NCBI GenBank assembly: GCA_029721435.1
Contig: CM056587.1
Span: 19,600,667 to 19,664,666, forward strand
Origin: Gymnothorax reevesii
Taxonomy: Eukaryota > Chordata > Actinopteri > Anguilliformes > Muraenidae
DNA length: 64,000 nt
Direction of reading: 5' to 3'
This document shows positions 44,259 through 56,200 of the stretch, piece by piece (position 1 is the first letter of the stretch; each line of letters begins with the position of its first letter). The notes under the pieces are model-generated. The model saw only the letters and a list, made by a program, of their open reading frames with translations. It was not told the DNA's origin and did no database searches. The position numbers and the translations under genes are program-made.

Positions 44259-44751
44259 TATTTTCTGAACTCATAATTTCAACTTCTGACACTCAATTCG
44301 TAGCAGTCTGTCCATAAAGAAAGTAATGATAATGAAACGTGTTCCTTTTATTGAGTATGTTTTACATGAAAATTCTTGCTTATGTAGCCATTTGATTGAG
44401 TGTAAGAATGAGCATTACTGGAATTGACTGTTTTTTTTTGCACTGAAGCTTTATGATGACAGTGTCAAATGTCTTTTACATTTATTCATATAAAATGATG
44501 CCAATTAAAAAGGCAACTTCTCAAGCTATTTTCAACACCTGACTGAAGTACTTTGCTTTTACAGTAAATTAGCTAACATTACCAACATCACGTTTTGCAT
44601 AAAAATGTGCAACTCCAAAGCAATAACATACAAACCATTATTATTCCACAACCTAGTCTTTTCACCCCCCCTTTCATAGTAATCATATGAATAATTACTG
44701 CCATGTTAGTGAGACATTACAGCTGCTGATTTTAGAGTGAATTTTAGTCTT

Positions 44752-45321
44752 ACGCTGCGTTCCATTTGTACTGGGAAGTCGGGATTTCCTATAGTATGTC
44801 TCTGCAGACCCAGAGGCTGCAGATTTAGACCCACCCGCAGTTCTGGGACCGCATTTCTAGTACCTTGGGTTTTCTGCAACAGCGCCACCTATCGAGGGAT
44901 AAGGTTAGGGTCCTAGAACTGCTGTCCTGAAAATGCGGTCCAGACACCCTACTTGGGATTTCTGAGCTCCCAGTCGAAAATTTAAATTGAACTCTCCCTG
45001 AAGTCGGATTTCTAAGTCGGAGATTCTTCACCTAGTCCGGGTTCTGAGTTCCAGATGCCAGCACCGTACATCAACAGTAAGCGAAAGCTGCGATAATAAA
45101 CGGTATATTTGCGATTGTGTTGTTTTTCATTAAATCAGTCATACACAGCACTGAATAGAGTTTATCGATGGACTTGTTACGGTGTTTGCACGCAAAAAAT
45201 ACCAAGTCATGCATTGTTCCCAACTGGCATAGCTAACAATAGCTAATAAAGGCTATCCTTACCAGGACACTCCACTGACCCCAAGTCAGTATTCCGACTT
45301 TCGTGATGGAACGCAATCAGC
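44752..45321. mobile_element. MITE-like element, ACGCTGCGTTCCA ends
   Basis: The left end ACGCTGCGTTCCA is answered by TGGAACGCAATCAGC at the right. The inside repeats AGTCGGAWTT-type words. No coding capacity. Confidence 0.5.
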
Positions 45322-45766
45322 TTGGGTATGACGTTATTCCCAAGCCCGCCTTCCAACTTTCGAGCAGAATCCAACGCAGCAGTAGTTCAGCATTTATTTT
45401 CCAAGGCTAGGGCAAAAGCTACAAAATGGCTCAACTGTGTTCATGGCTATTCATTCTGAAAGAACAGCCAATGGGGAAACTCCTACACTTGACTGCTCAA
45501 TGGTGTAAGTATGTCAACCACTCAGTCAGACTTCCATGTTTATAGGGCTGGCCCTTGGCTTGCTGCAGATGAACAGAAATAGACCGTAACTGCAGTTCTA
45601 TGGTGGCAACTAGTCTGGAATTAATGTCAATATCTGGTATTATCGGAAAACCAAAATCAATTAGTTGAAATCACAGAATGAATGAGCCATCTGTATTGGG
45701 TCAGAGAACACCGTCTGTCCTTATGGGGGTGACTGACAGGGCGTAAGAGAAAACATGTATGCACAG

Positions 45767-46366
45767 TGTGGTGGAAATTTTTATATTTTCCCTCTAAGAA
45801 AACACTCCGAGATTGTAAATATAATCTAGTCCTTTACTATATGCATATAGGGCCCAAGTTACATGCAGGAACAAGGACAAAGAAATTCCTCCTCGCTTAG
45901 ATATTTGTATTTGCACAACGCCTAAAAAGTACACCCCTGCAGCAGATATTCCCCAATAGTTTATTATTCTTCCCTCATTATATGCACATATTATTCAATT
46001 CTCCTCCCTTAGAGACTAATTTATACAGAAATAGCTTCTTTAAGCACTCCATAGCTGAATGTACGCATCCCATGTGGATCTGGCCCTGTCCTTATCAGCT
46101 CCAGGAGAGAGGAGACTCTTTGCTTGGCCTTATCTGGTCCAGCAGGCTCCTCAGGAACCCTCTCCTGAGCATACATACCACTCAGAACAGCTTGGTCCTG
46201 TAGGACCTCAATGTTCAGACCGAATGGACATATAATAAACACATCTCATGGCGCGTCTACTAAGGCACAAGGTAGATTACAAAAATTAGCAATCACGCAG
46301 ACCTAGGTCAATCAAGGATAAGCAATTAATAAAAAAATAAGCATTTATGACTAAATTTCTCTTACA
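45767..46366. mobile_element. Solo LTR (600 bp) of an LTR retroelement
   Basis: Starts TGTGGTGGAAATTTTT and ends CTTACA, so it has TG...CA termini. The pentamer CACAG is duplicated exactly at 45762-45766 and 46367-46371. An AATAAA lies within 46231-46240. No gag, pol or env remains. The family is unknown. Confidence 0.7.
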
Positions 46367-46488
46367 CACAGGCTTCCAAAAGCAGAGGAAACGTACAGCT
46401 CGCAGTTCTTGAAAATCCCAACTCCACTTGGTTGACAATTAAAAAAAATACACAAAAGACAAGTGAAAAATGTTTCATCGATTTTTGT

Positions 46489-46494
46489 TTTATT
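46489..46494 (-). promoter_or_regulatory. ATP5PF polyadenylation signal (AATAAA)
   Basis: TTTATT on the plus strand reads AATAAA on the minus strand, 54 nt past the ATP5PF stop. Confidence 0.7.
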
Positions 46495-46547
46495 AAATAA
46501 TTACAATCAAAGACTGACGAACAGGACAGAGGCAGGATTTGTAGTCC

Positions 46548-46579
46548 TCATTTTGGAGCAGTTTCATCCCATTTAGGTT
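46548..46579 (-). CDS. atp5pf: ATP5PF last coding exon (stop TGA)
   Basis: Acceptor TTCCCACAG, then PKWDETAPK and TGA. It matches the short C-terminal exon of the family. Confidence 0.9.
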
Positions 46580-48089
46580 CTGTGGGAAGAGAAGAATTAT
46601 TATAATGTTGCAGAAGTCCCTGCCAGGCATTTTCCTTAACGGTTTCGCAGTACCCCCTACACAATATCAATTAATCTCATTATCAAAATCAAGACACTGC
46701 ACATGAATACACATCAAATACACTGAAGCAACTCAAAATCTGGAGCCAGGAAAAGCCAATTGCGGTAAAGTAATTCAACTTGAAATTAAGACAGCCCATC
46801 ACTAAAATAATCAAAAGTAAACCATGAAAATCACCTCGATTCCTTCAGTGTTATGACATGCGAATACCGCAGACAGGACAGATGGTACAGTTTGGTATTA
46901 GACATACAGCGAGAGATGGCAGATAACAGAACCCCTCAGTCAGTCATTCGGTTTTACAACTTGAAACAAGCAACTCTACCAATATGTCTTATTACAATGT
47001 TCCAATCCCTTATTGTTGCACATTACATCTCCCAAAATCTACAACTACAAAGAGCCTGGTCTTTGTTTACTGTACATGGCCAACTTTGGACGGAATTAAG
47101 TAGCTTATCTTCCTTTTACATTTGTAAACAGCTCTGTAATATGTGAAAACTTACTTCAAGCAATTCATAATTTCATAACAATAGTGAACCACATTTATAC
47201 GATGGCATCCCAGTTTAGTACAAAGGACCCTGAAAGCATACCAAAATATAAAATGACCCATATTTCCCCAATTATAATCTAAATTAACAGTAACTACAAC
47301 TTTGATTGCTTTGGGAATACAATATTAATTTCTATCCACGATTCTCAATACACATTCCCGTGTAGATTCAACAATCCTGGATTCTGATAATATTCAGCCA
47401 ATTTCAAAATGAGACTACGGTCAACAATATTCCGACTGACCTGGAAATTTGAAGGTCGGGAATTTGGTGAGGTCACCACCGCCGTAGAGCCGCTGAAGCT
47501 TCGTCATCTCCTCGGACAGATTTTTCTGATACTCAGGCCCTGCATCAACTACGCCCCCTGATGACCTTTAAGGAAAGAACAGCCAATCAGAGAACAGAAG
47601 TTGAGACGGTATTCTTGCAGACGTTCGCACCGTCTGCTGAGCCATTTCTGCCAAAGCCTTTTCGGAGAACAGTTTAATATGAATAATGCTCTTAACTGAG
47701 AATTCTAATACTGTTGTATCAGTTACCACTGAAAAATGAAAGGGACAGAATTCTAGCCATGTTAGAACTTTAAGGAGAAAACAAATTTAAAAATGACTGG
47801 CTCAAAGTGCGTTATTTATTCATTTTGAACATGCAAATGCATTATTGTGTAGCTTGGCAACAATTGTGAAGAGTACTATCTTTGGGTGTCCAGAACGGCA
47901 TAAGGTTTGTGTTGCTCACTTGCTCTTATTACTGTAATCTCGAATCTTGTCCAGAAACAGTTTCTGAACAGGATCCAGGTCTTTGGCCCGGTTGAAAACC
48001 ACAGCAGTGAGACCGATGTTCCGCCGGAGGGTCAGAGCTACAGCCGAGCGGAGGAGTGAGGAGAGCCGGAACAAGCGATTCAGGGCCAT
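46548..48089 (-). CDS. atp5pf: ATP synthase peripheral stalk subunit F6 (coupling factor 6), complete coding part
   Basis: Three coding exons on the minus strand: 48089-47920, 47565-47441 and 46579-46548. They join in phase to 327 nt and 108 aa, the same length as the human protein. Exon 1 gives MALNRLFRLSSLLRSAV, an Arg/Leu/Ser-rich mitochondrial presequence, then RRNIGLTAVVFN and LDPVQKLFLDKIRDY, the start of the mature subunit. Exon 2 gives SSGGVVDAGPEYQKNLSEEM and FPTFKF, and exon 3 ends EPKWDETAPK. From family knowledge, F6 sits in the peripheral stalk of mitochondrial F1Fo ATP synthase and helps hold F1 to Fo. The acceptor TGTTACAG lies one base before the ATG, so the 5' UTR must be in a separate upstream exon, as in mammals. 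It is head-to-head with GABPA; in mammals the two share a promoter. Confidence 0.96.
47441..47565 (-). CDS. atp5pf: ATP5PF second coding exon
   Basis: Acceptor CTTTAAAG, donor GTCAGT. Encodes SSGGVVDAGPEYQKNL and onward to FPTFKFP. Confidence 0.95.
47920..48089 (-). CDS. atp5pf: ATP5PF first coding exon
   Basis: Acceptor TGTTACAG at its 5' side, donor GTGAGC at its 3' side. It carries the presequence and the LDPVQKLFLDKIRDY helix and ends in phase 2. The exon itself runs to 48090. Confidence 0.96.
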
Positions 48090-48229
48090 GCTGTAACACA
48101 CACACACACCCAGAGAGGTTAACACACACACTTGTACAGGGTTTAACACACCCACAGAGATTAAAACACAAACACACAGATTAACATGCCACCTCAGAGA
48201 GGCATTGGTAAAGTATACCCAGCTCTGAT

Positions 48230-48800
48230 TAATCTCCATGTCAGAAAAGACGCACAGATGGCACAGATGGCTTCAAATGATTATCAGCAAGAATCCAACT
48301 AGCCTCGTGTCAACAATTCAGGCTGCTTGTGGTGGTGTTAGGTTGCAGCAAATGTTACTTTCATTTGCCACACTCTGAGCTCATTAATACCAACAAATCA
48401 TTGTTTGAATGCCACAGACTACCTGAGCATTGTTGCTGACCACATGCATCCCTTCATAGCCACAGCTAACCCATCTTTTAATGACTAATTCCAGCATGAT
48501 AATGCGCAATCTCACAAAGCTGAAATGATCTCAAACGGGTTTAATGAACATGACAAGTAATTCAGAATATTTCAACGGCATCTCAAGATCAAATTCCAAT
48601 AGATTACCAGTGGTAAAATGGGCACTTGGTCGCATAACACAGCAGGAATTATGCGATGCAGTCATGACAACATGGACCAGATTTTAACTGTTTATAACAT
48701 CTTGCGGAATCTATGCCACCGGGAAGTGACATTGTTCTGAGAGCAGCTGGTAACCCCATGCACCGCCAGTGTGGTGCTCATGACAACGAGCTCAATGTTA
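48230..48800 (+). pseudogene. Degenerate Tc1-like transposase fragment
   Basis: Scattered frames give HPFIATANPSFND, FQHDNAQSHKAEMISNGFNE and, further on, a GIMRC-like tail, recognisable as a Tc1 catalytic region with many stops. It lies upstream of the ATP5PF coding exons in the 5' intron. Confidence 0.6.
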
Positions 48801-49439
48801 GAAACGTAGAGTCAGCTTAGATAATATCGTGTGATAAGCATGAGTAGAGCTTCAAATACATTGATGATACGGGTATTATGGACAGCCAGTCGAGTTGCTT
48901 AAAATTCCAACGAGAAGACATTGCATAAATCAGAGCTTTCGAATGGACTACTTTCAAGTTCACTTCGGTAGACCCGTAGAGACAAGTGAACGCAAAATAT
49001 AAACCCACTGTAATGTGGTATTGACATCTTAAACCATAAACCATCTTACAGTAGGCACATTTTTTTTTTTTACACAGGTTAGCACCATAGTCAGCACTTG
49101 CATCAGAAAGCTGACATTAATGACAAATTATGAAAACAACGCGTGTACCATTATCTAAAACCAAGCATTACAAGGTATGAACATATTGTTGAACAATTTA
49201 CACAGGAAATAACTGACTGACGAACTTCTATGCACCCACACTCACAGAGCTTTATAGCTCGATTGCCAGTCATTTTGACAATGGCGAATCAAGCGTAATT
49301 TTTTTAATTCTAAAATGCTATAAATAATAGAAGTCCAATTCAACTTTTCTAAACAGTTTTATAATCGTAACATTATTGACGATTCTACTTACATCTGTAA
49401 TAATTATGAACGCAAACAGTCACCTTGCTCGTCCCCGAG

Positions 49440-49560
49440 GCTGACTTCAGAAATATGGCCGACTGTGGCGAGTGCTGAATTGTGGGTACGACGCAGATCC
49501 GTAGCATCAGGCAGCCAATCAGCTACGTGCTTTTCCAGTGAAACCGACGCTCCACTGCTG
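49440..49560 (-). promoter_or_regulatory. Probable ATP5PF promoter
   Basis: A CCAAT box (CAGCCAATCAGC, 49511-49522) and a YY1-like AAATATGGCCG (49450-49460) lie in locally GC-richer DNA. Two minus-strand donor candidates (CAAG/GTGACT near 49421 and AGAT/GTAAGT near 49393) lie just downstream in the ATP5PF direction, as a noncoding first exon would need. Confidence 0.4.
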
Positions 49561-49828
49561 GCATCGCACCAGCGTACTAACTCACGGACACAAATCAAGT
49601 TTAAGATAAAAGAGATCACATTTTTATCACTGTGATTTAAATGTTGCATAACCCAAGCCCCCATTTCCAAATGTAGCATCAAAATTATGCACTTCAACTA
49701 GCACCTAAAATCAAGCTGGCAATGAAACATTAACGTTACTCCGACGTTTTCATTCCGTGCATTTCCCTAAAACAATAGCTATGCGGAGCAAATTATTTCC
49801 TCTACCTACATTCTAGCTGGGTCATTTT

Positions 49829-49991
49829 AAGCCTTAGAGCGCTGAACAAATTTTCAAGGAATTAAAAATGTAATTATCTTGAGCTGTTGAAAATCAATTA
49901 TGTGGCAAAAAGTTGAGCCCCATGATAGGTTTTCAACAGCATCTGATTTTGATATCTTAGACCTTTTAGCGCTCTAAAGCTTTAACTATAG
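49829..49991. mobile_element. Short MITE with TTAGAGCGCT ends
   Basis: GCCTTAGAGCGCT at the left is mirrored by AGCGCTCTAAAGC at the right, 160 bp apart. The inside is AT-rich with TTGAAAATC/GGTTTTCAA inverted words. Confidence 0.5.
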
Positions 49992-50039
49992 CCATCAGCT
50001 GAACCGCAGCGGTCTTTTGTCGTTAATGAACCGTATAAA

Positions 50040-50582
50040 CACTACCTGACAAAAGTATTAGGACGATCCTCATTCTCACTCAACCTTTGATGTACGTGCT
50101 ATATTACACATGTGAGCGTTGTAGGAATTTAATGGTGTCCTAAAATGTACATGTAAACATCACAGAACATTATTTGAACATTTGGGGATGCTACAGATAT
50201 ACAAATTGGCATATTTTTTCTCTGCATAAAAAACTCTCACTTTGGGTCTGTAATAAATAAGAGATATTATAATAAATAGTGCTTGCAAGATGGTAATCTT
50301 CAAATTAACAAGTTTGGAATTGTGTCTTTGTTATAATGGAAGACCACGGCTACTATTAGTTCAATCAATATGATCAGGTGTGGCACATGGGGTGATTTTG
50401 ATTCTCTATAAAAGGAGGGTCAAGACTTAGAATAATTCAGTTTGGTGTATCCAAAATGGGGTCTGTATTTTTATTTGAATAAACTACTATTTCCAAATAT
50501 GATACATTCACTATTTTCAACTGCACTGTAAGAAAATCACACACATAAATAGTGACGTCCTAATACTTTTGTCAGGTAGTGC
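50040..50582. mobile_element. Tc1/mariner-type MITE
   Basis: CACTACCTGACAAAAGTATT followed by AGGAC at the left has its exact inverse at the right end (50558-50582). The length is about 540 bp and there is no transposase. Confidence 0.75.
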
Positions 50583-50999
50583 ATGTCTGTTTGCGTTAGC
50601 TTCTTCTTCTTCTTCCATTAATAACGGGTGTGTAAACTAACTTGTGTTGTATATCGTCACTCACTGTGTCAGTGTGCGCTACTCAGAGACCATTGGCAGA
50701 ATAGTACATAGGCCAATGCATAAACATAACCATTTCTAAACTTAATGTTATACATTTTTATTGCCTTCTTTCGAAACACCGATTCCTTCAAAAACGAAAT
50801 AAAAAAAAACCCAAGCAACTTCACTTTTCATCCCTTACTCACCAAATTTTTCTTCAATACGCTAAAATTTTCCACATTTTGCAACCATCTCTTGGAACAC
50901 CAGCCTCTGTGATCTACATTATCTACACGATACTAAAACATGTTCCACGTTTTCTAAAACACCACATATTGAACATGAGCCACCGCTTCTTCCTGGGAT

Positions 51000-51210
51000 G
51001 CGCAGGGTCGCATTTAACCGGGCGTTAGCTAACGTTAGCAGGCTAAAGCTACATCTCTTCAGCTGGTTACCCCCCTCCCCCTTCGCTCTTACGCACCAAA
51101 CACTGCGAGTTAACGTTAGGCTCCGGAGAGGCACAGCCGTCGCCACAGCGCAGGGCAGCGGACTATCAGTATATCGCGTTTGTGGGATACTCTTCACGCA
51201 GAGGTATGTT
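51000..51210 (+). promoter_or_regulatory. Candidate GABPA promoter / noncoding first exon
   Basis: A CpG-bearing stretch ends in a strong donor, GCAGAG/GTATGT at 51203. It is one of two candidates for the GABPA 5' end; the other lies at 52010-52460. Confidence 0.3.
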
Positions 51211-51723
51211 CGGAAACAACTGAATTATACAGATAATATTTATTTACTCCGTTTCGTGTTACTTCCCGCATTACCGGCGGGCCTCTTACACTCTAAACTT
51301 ACTGAACTTCGAAGCAGCAGCAGCCAACTCTTGCTAGTTAGCCGGAGCATCAGTGCTGCTGAAGGGGATCACCTATTTTTCACAGCAAACTGCCTCTTTA
51401 CTCAGCTGGTAAAAAATATATATTCAATCAATAATAGCCTGGTAACTTAAATAAAGGAGGTTGGTTTGTTTCTGCTTTATCAAGCTGTAACGTTACCATT
51501 AACAGCTGTTTACCGCCACTCAGACAAACGATTAAACACAGCAAGCTGCACATTTAGGAAAAATATGATTATTCTAGGGGGAGAAAGTTAAAGACGCGAC
51601 ATGAGCTCAGTGGAGTGTATATTAGTCATTATTCAGTGATCGGGCGGTCGGTACTCGTGGCTCCGGAGCCGGGGAACATGCTGCAGCTAATGGCAGTGAC
51701 AGCAGCTCATGTGTGAAAGCCGC

Positions 51724-51854
51724 TTTCACACCGGACGCGAAACGAATTTTTCGCACGACAGATTACATTCAAAGTCAATGCGAAGACGCGTCTTTGCGTT
51801 GACTTTGAATGTAATCTGTCGTGCAAAAAAATTCGTTTCGCGTCTGGTGTGAAT
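51724..51854. mobile_element. Perfect-looking fold-back element between ATP5PF and GABPA
   Basis: Two arms of about 62 bp face each other with almost no loop: CACACCGGACGCGAAACGAA on the left is matched by TTCGTTTCGCGTCTGGTGTG on the right, and GACAGATTACATTCAAAGTC by its inverse. The centre is the palindrome AAGACGCGTCTT (51783-51794). Only about five mismatches or indels separate the arms. Confidence 0.85.
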
Positions 51855-52009
51855 TCGTCTTGACGTGAACATGCTCGGCTGGGCTAGTGCTGGGTCGCTG
51901 TACTGTACCTGACTGTGCAATGGCGCAAGTAGTTTGATGTTTAAGCTACCGCAGGTCGAAATGCGGGTATCGTCGATGAACATATAGGTGGGGGGAAAAA
52001 ACCAGATTC

Positions 52010-52460
52010 TCTCTCTTTCTTTAACTTTCCTCCGTCCGCCCCGCTGAAATGTCACCGACTCCTGGGTGTAAATCCGTCCTGCCGAGCCGCCGCCGCTGCT
52101 GCCAGGATTTCCGGCCTGCTCTGCATTACCCGTCTTTTGTTTTGTTTCCGTTTCTTCCATTTCCGCTCTAAGTTTCCACATTTGATAGAAATGTCCGGTG
52201 TGGCAAAGGAGCCCAATATTGCGCGTAAATAACCGCGATCGTGTGATCCGCTTCGGTCGTTTCAATAATCCCTCGAAAATGTGTGACTCTGTGCGCGCCG
52301 TCGGTCAGGGCGCGGTTCCCCTCTCGGTCAAGAAATCTGGCCTCTTTTGGCAAATAGTAACCCGCGAACTAAAACTTCCATCACTTAGCTCGCTAACTTG
52401 GCTAAATGTATAAATTGCTTCGCGAGTCCGCTACGGAGGATCGTGGAGTATGTGTGTGCG
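52010..52460 (+). promoter_or_regulatory. Candidate GABPA promoter region, CpG-rich
   Basis: Locally CpG-rich, with several ETS-type TTCC/GGAA cores (for example 52106-52112 and 52146-52170), compatible with the known self-type ETS control of this promoter in mammals. A donor-like GTAAGT lies further on at 52552. The start site is not resolved. Confidence 0.3.
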
Positions 52461-53177
52461 GCTGATGACTGTATGGAGAATCCTGTAATGGGCTTTATAG
52501 CAACTAAATGATGCTCGGCCTACCTGAATTAGAGGAAGCCTCGGTCTTGCGTAAGTCGCTAGCGGCTCGCTTACCCTTCCTTGACTCCGCATGTTTAGAA
52601 ATAGCCCAGATCACTAGCATTTCCTATTAGAGTTCAGCAGGATTTCCCCCCCCAATTCATTTTACTCCCATTTCCCTCTGTTTTACGTTGCCGAGTGTTG
52701 AGTTACAACGTATGTATGTTATAAACGTTTCTCTGTTGATGTATTTGGTTGATCGAGGTAAATAGTCTAAAGCCAGTAGTTGTATTCTGTGCAATGCACT
52801 GTGCCCATAGAGAAGAGTTAGACTTCAAATGTTTGTCGCAAGTTTTTTTTTTGTAATTTTCACATTTTAATAACTTTCTTATTTTGATGAATTTTGGCTA
52901 ATAAATTCTGCGCCCGATGGGCGCATTTATTTTAGTCAGATCAGTTTCACACACTGATAATTCAGGTTAGTCTCTGGGTGCGGTCAAGCCTGTGTACTAC
53001 TTATACATTATTCAATTCTCTCCTTCCTTAGGCATACAAACACACCACAAACCCTGCACAATGGCACCCACAGCTTCCCAATCATATTACAGACATTTCT
53101 GCTCTGCCTTCCTCTTTCTTTTCCACATGTGAGTGCCACGTTCTCTCTCTATCTCTAGACTCAGACTGGTGTCAGAA

Positions 53178-53254
53178 ATGTCGAAAGGGGAGACGGAGGA
53201 ACTGATAGAGATTGAGATTGATGGCCAAGAGAAGCAGGAGTGTATGGAAGAGGG
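53178..53254 (+). CDS. gabpa: GABPA coding exon 1
   Basis: [20 protein letters not shown] and five more residues plus two bases. The exon itself starts at 53159 after ATCTCTAG. Donor GTGAGT. Confidence 0.95.
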
Positions 53255-56200
53255 GTGAGTGAGATGCGTCTGTGTTTATATGTAATAGTGTGTGGCTTCT
53301 GTTTATTCTAACATTGACTGCACGGTAATCCCTGTCTCAGTTATGCTCTATATCCCTGGGCTGGGTTGTTCAAAGCTTTATTAACTATAACCGGTGATTA
53401 AGGTTAAACCACAGTATCTATATCTCTGAATGAAAGCACACGTTTGTATATTTTTGATTGATTTTGTAGGTTTCCCCTTGATCAGTTTAAGTAGTGAGGA
53501 GCATTCGCGAGAATCCTATTTAGAGAGTGGTTATAATGTCAGGTGTTTAGCACTAACCAGCCATTAAATTAATGGAGCTTTGAACACCCGGGCCCTGGTC
53601 CTCAAAGCACAGTCCTTGAGGTGTGAGAAATGCTGGTGTTCCAAGTTGCCTTTATCTTGGAATCAGCTGTGAAGACAATCTAGCCAGTCAGAGGCATTAA
53701 GTGTTAATTTGACGACCTGGAATAAAAGAGAACCTGGGCTGGATTGAGAATCCCTGTTCTATATGTTTGTTTGATCCAGGGTGGAGGAGCAGACCATCAC
53801 AACTGCCGAGTTTGTCACGCAGGCTATTGACATCAATGAGCCAATTGGCAACCTGAAGAAGCTGCTGGAGCCCCGCCTCCAGTGTTCATTGGAAGGTCAT
53901 GAGATCTGCCTTCAGGATATTCAGGTACAATAGTACAACTACGTTAGGACCTCTGGAATATTGGTTTGTTTTGGCTGAGCTCTGACCTTCCCTCTCCTCA
54001 ATCAGCTGGATCCTGACCACAGCCTGTTTGATCAGGGAGTGAAGACAGATGGCACAGTCCAGCTCAGCGTTCAGGTCATCTCCAGGCAAGGTGTGCACAC
54101 GCTACCTGATACAGCGCTCACCCCAAGTTATTGGACAGTGATATATTTTTATATATCATATATATAGCCGGCATATAATACGGGGAGATATAGCGATCAG
54201 TGTGTCCGTCCGTCCGTCCCTCCGTTCGTCTGTAATAAAATCGTTTCCGGGCCAGAACTCGAAAACTATACTACTTACAAAAACCAAATTTGGTATGGAG
54301 CTTCTCCTTATGGTCTAGTTGTGCCTTTTGGGGGTTTCGGTCCTGTTGTCCGTCTGTAATAAAATCGTTTCCGGACCAGAACTCAAAAACTATGCCACTT
54401 ACAAACACCAAATTTGGTATGGAGTTTCTCCTTATGGTCTAGTTCTGCCTTTTGGGGGTTTCCGTCGGTCCGTCTGTCCACTCAACCTGTAGGTTACACA
54501 ACCTACAGGCGGGGGGATCCGCCATTGCCAGATGGCTCTTGCTAAATTTTGGTTCTCTGCTCTTGGACTTAGTGATTGATATGGAGACTTTAAGGGCATT
54601 TTCATCCACATCATATAAATTGTTTGGAAAAGACATGACCTTTAATTGTCCCCAGTTATTGGGTGCATAAAAAATATTGGATACGTTTTTTTTTTTATTG
54701 TAAAATGTAATAATTTTATCTGCAAATCCTGAGCATGCAATGATAGTCTGTGATGTGTAGACATTACCAGACGCAGGGTATCTTCCCTGATGATGCTCTG
54801 CCTGGCTTGTGCTGCAGCCATCTTCAGTTCCTGCTTATTTCAGGGACTTCTTGCCCTCAGTCTCCACCTCAGCATGTGAAATGCACAGTCAGTTAGATTA
54901 AGATCCTGTGATTTATTTGGCCGGGCGGGTGTGGATTTCGATCGACCCTTCAGGCGTTGATCTGTTCATCTGTCCATCCGTCCACAATTTATTTTTTCAC
55001 TCCTCTGACTACAAATTCTGTTGAATCCTTTTCATTTTTAGCTGCGACCAAGCAGCTCTATGAACGCTTCTCTGTCCGTCCGTCCGTCTGTGACACCTTT
55101 TTCACCATGTTCCTGTCGTCGTATCATGAAATTTTCAGGAGTTATTGACCTTCACCAAAGTGATGTCCATGCACAAGGTCGAGGTCAAAGGTCAAGTTCA
55201 CAGAGGTCACGACCTTGTTTGCGGGTTTTCGCGCTGTAACTCCAGTTAGAATTCATGGATCGCAAGAAATTTTGGAAATAGTTTCTAGAGGAGGTGTTCC
55301 CTATTGTTTTTCAAGGTCATCCGTCAAATCCGAAGGTCACACAGGTAAAAAAAAGTGTCAATTTTGCCCGATTTGATGGTTTTCGCACCATAACTCAAGT
55401 TTAATTCATTGAATGGCTGTGAAATCTTAGGACAAGCTTCTTGGTATAGAGGGAGGGGTTCCCTATTGATTTTCAAGGTCATCTTTCGAATCCCAAGGTC
55501 ACAGAGGTCAAAAAAGTGTCGATTTTGCCCCGATTTCACAGTTTTCGCACCGTAACTCGAGTTTAACTTGATGGATGGCTATTAAATCTTACAACAAGCT
55601 TCTTGGTACAGAGGAAGGGTTCCCTATTGATTTTCAAGGTCATTTGCCAATTTCGAGGTCACACTTGTACAAGAAACCTCCAGTCATGGACACTAGGCCA
55701 CGTGACGGTCGCAGCTATTAGATCCCTCTGACCTACTTGTTGTTTTATGGGTTAATAGTGATATGAAGAGGATCCCTATTAATTTTCGTGTTGATCAGAG
55801 AATTTTATACTGAGCTGTGGCATCAAACTCAGCACCTCCGTATACATGAAAAAGTTAAAATTCAATTAGAGAATGGCTTATGATTCATTCCCTTTCAAAT
55901 ATCTGAATGGCTCCCACTCGATCATCTCAGATTTGGCTGAAAAAAATTTCCAGTGAGTGCATTCACCTGCGAATAAGAGAAATCCAAAATTTTAGCTCTC
56001 AACTCCTCATAGTTTCATCATTAAAAAAATTTTGCAACTAAGTTCTGGCCCTTTTTGAACAGCTATTTCTGAGGAGCCACATTCACATGGCTATATATAT
56101 AGAGAAGTATTTCAGCTAAGTCCTTCAAATTTTCAGGAGTGAAAATATGCTGCTAATATGCTCAAATTTTACTGTACGCACTGCGGTAGCATATTTTAAG

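Larger units (their letters stand above)
42270..46547. other. JAM2 3' UTR and JAM2-ATP5PF interval
   Basis: Contains three tandem repeats after the JAM2 stop, a Tc1 relic, a MITE and a solo LTR. No JAM2 polyadenylation signal was identified with confidence before the Tc1 copy. No further gene is supported. Confidence 0.55.
48090..53177. other. ATP5PF-GABPA head-to-head interval
   Basis: Contains the ATP5PF 5' intron, its probable promoter (about 49440-49560), two small MITEs (49829-49991, 50040-50582), two GC-rich stretches (51000-51210, 52010-52460) and a fold-back element between them. The first noncoding exons of both genes must lie here, but I could not fix them. Confidence 0.5.

Noticed and set aside
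50998..51450. 150-aa plus-strand open frame
   Set aside because: No homology recognised; more likely a CpG-rich first-exon or promoter region where stops are rare.
51726..52265. 179-aa minus-strand open frame upstream of GABPA
   Set aside because: Overlaps the fold-back element and a CpG-rich putative promoter; no recognisable domain, and basic low-complexity composition.
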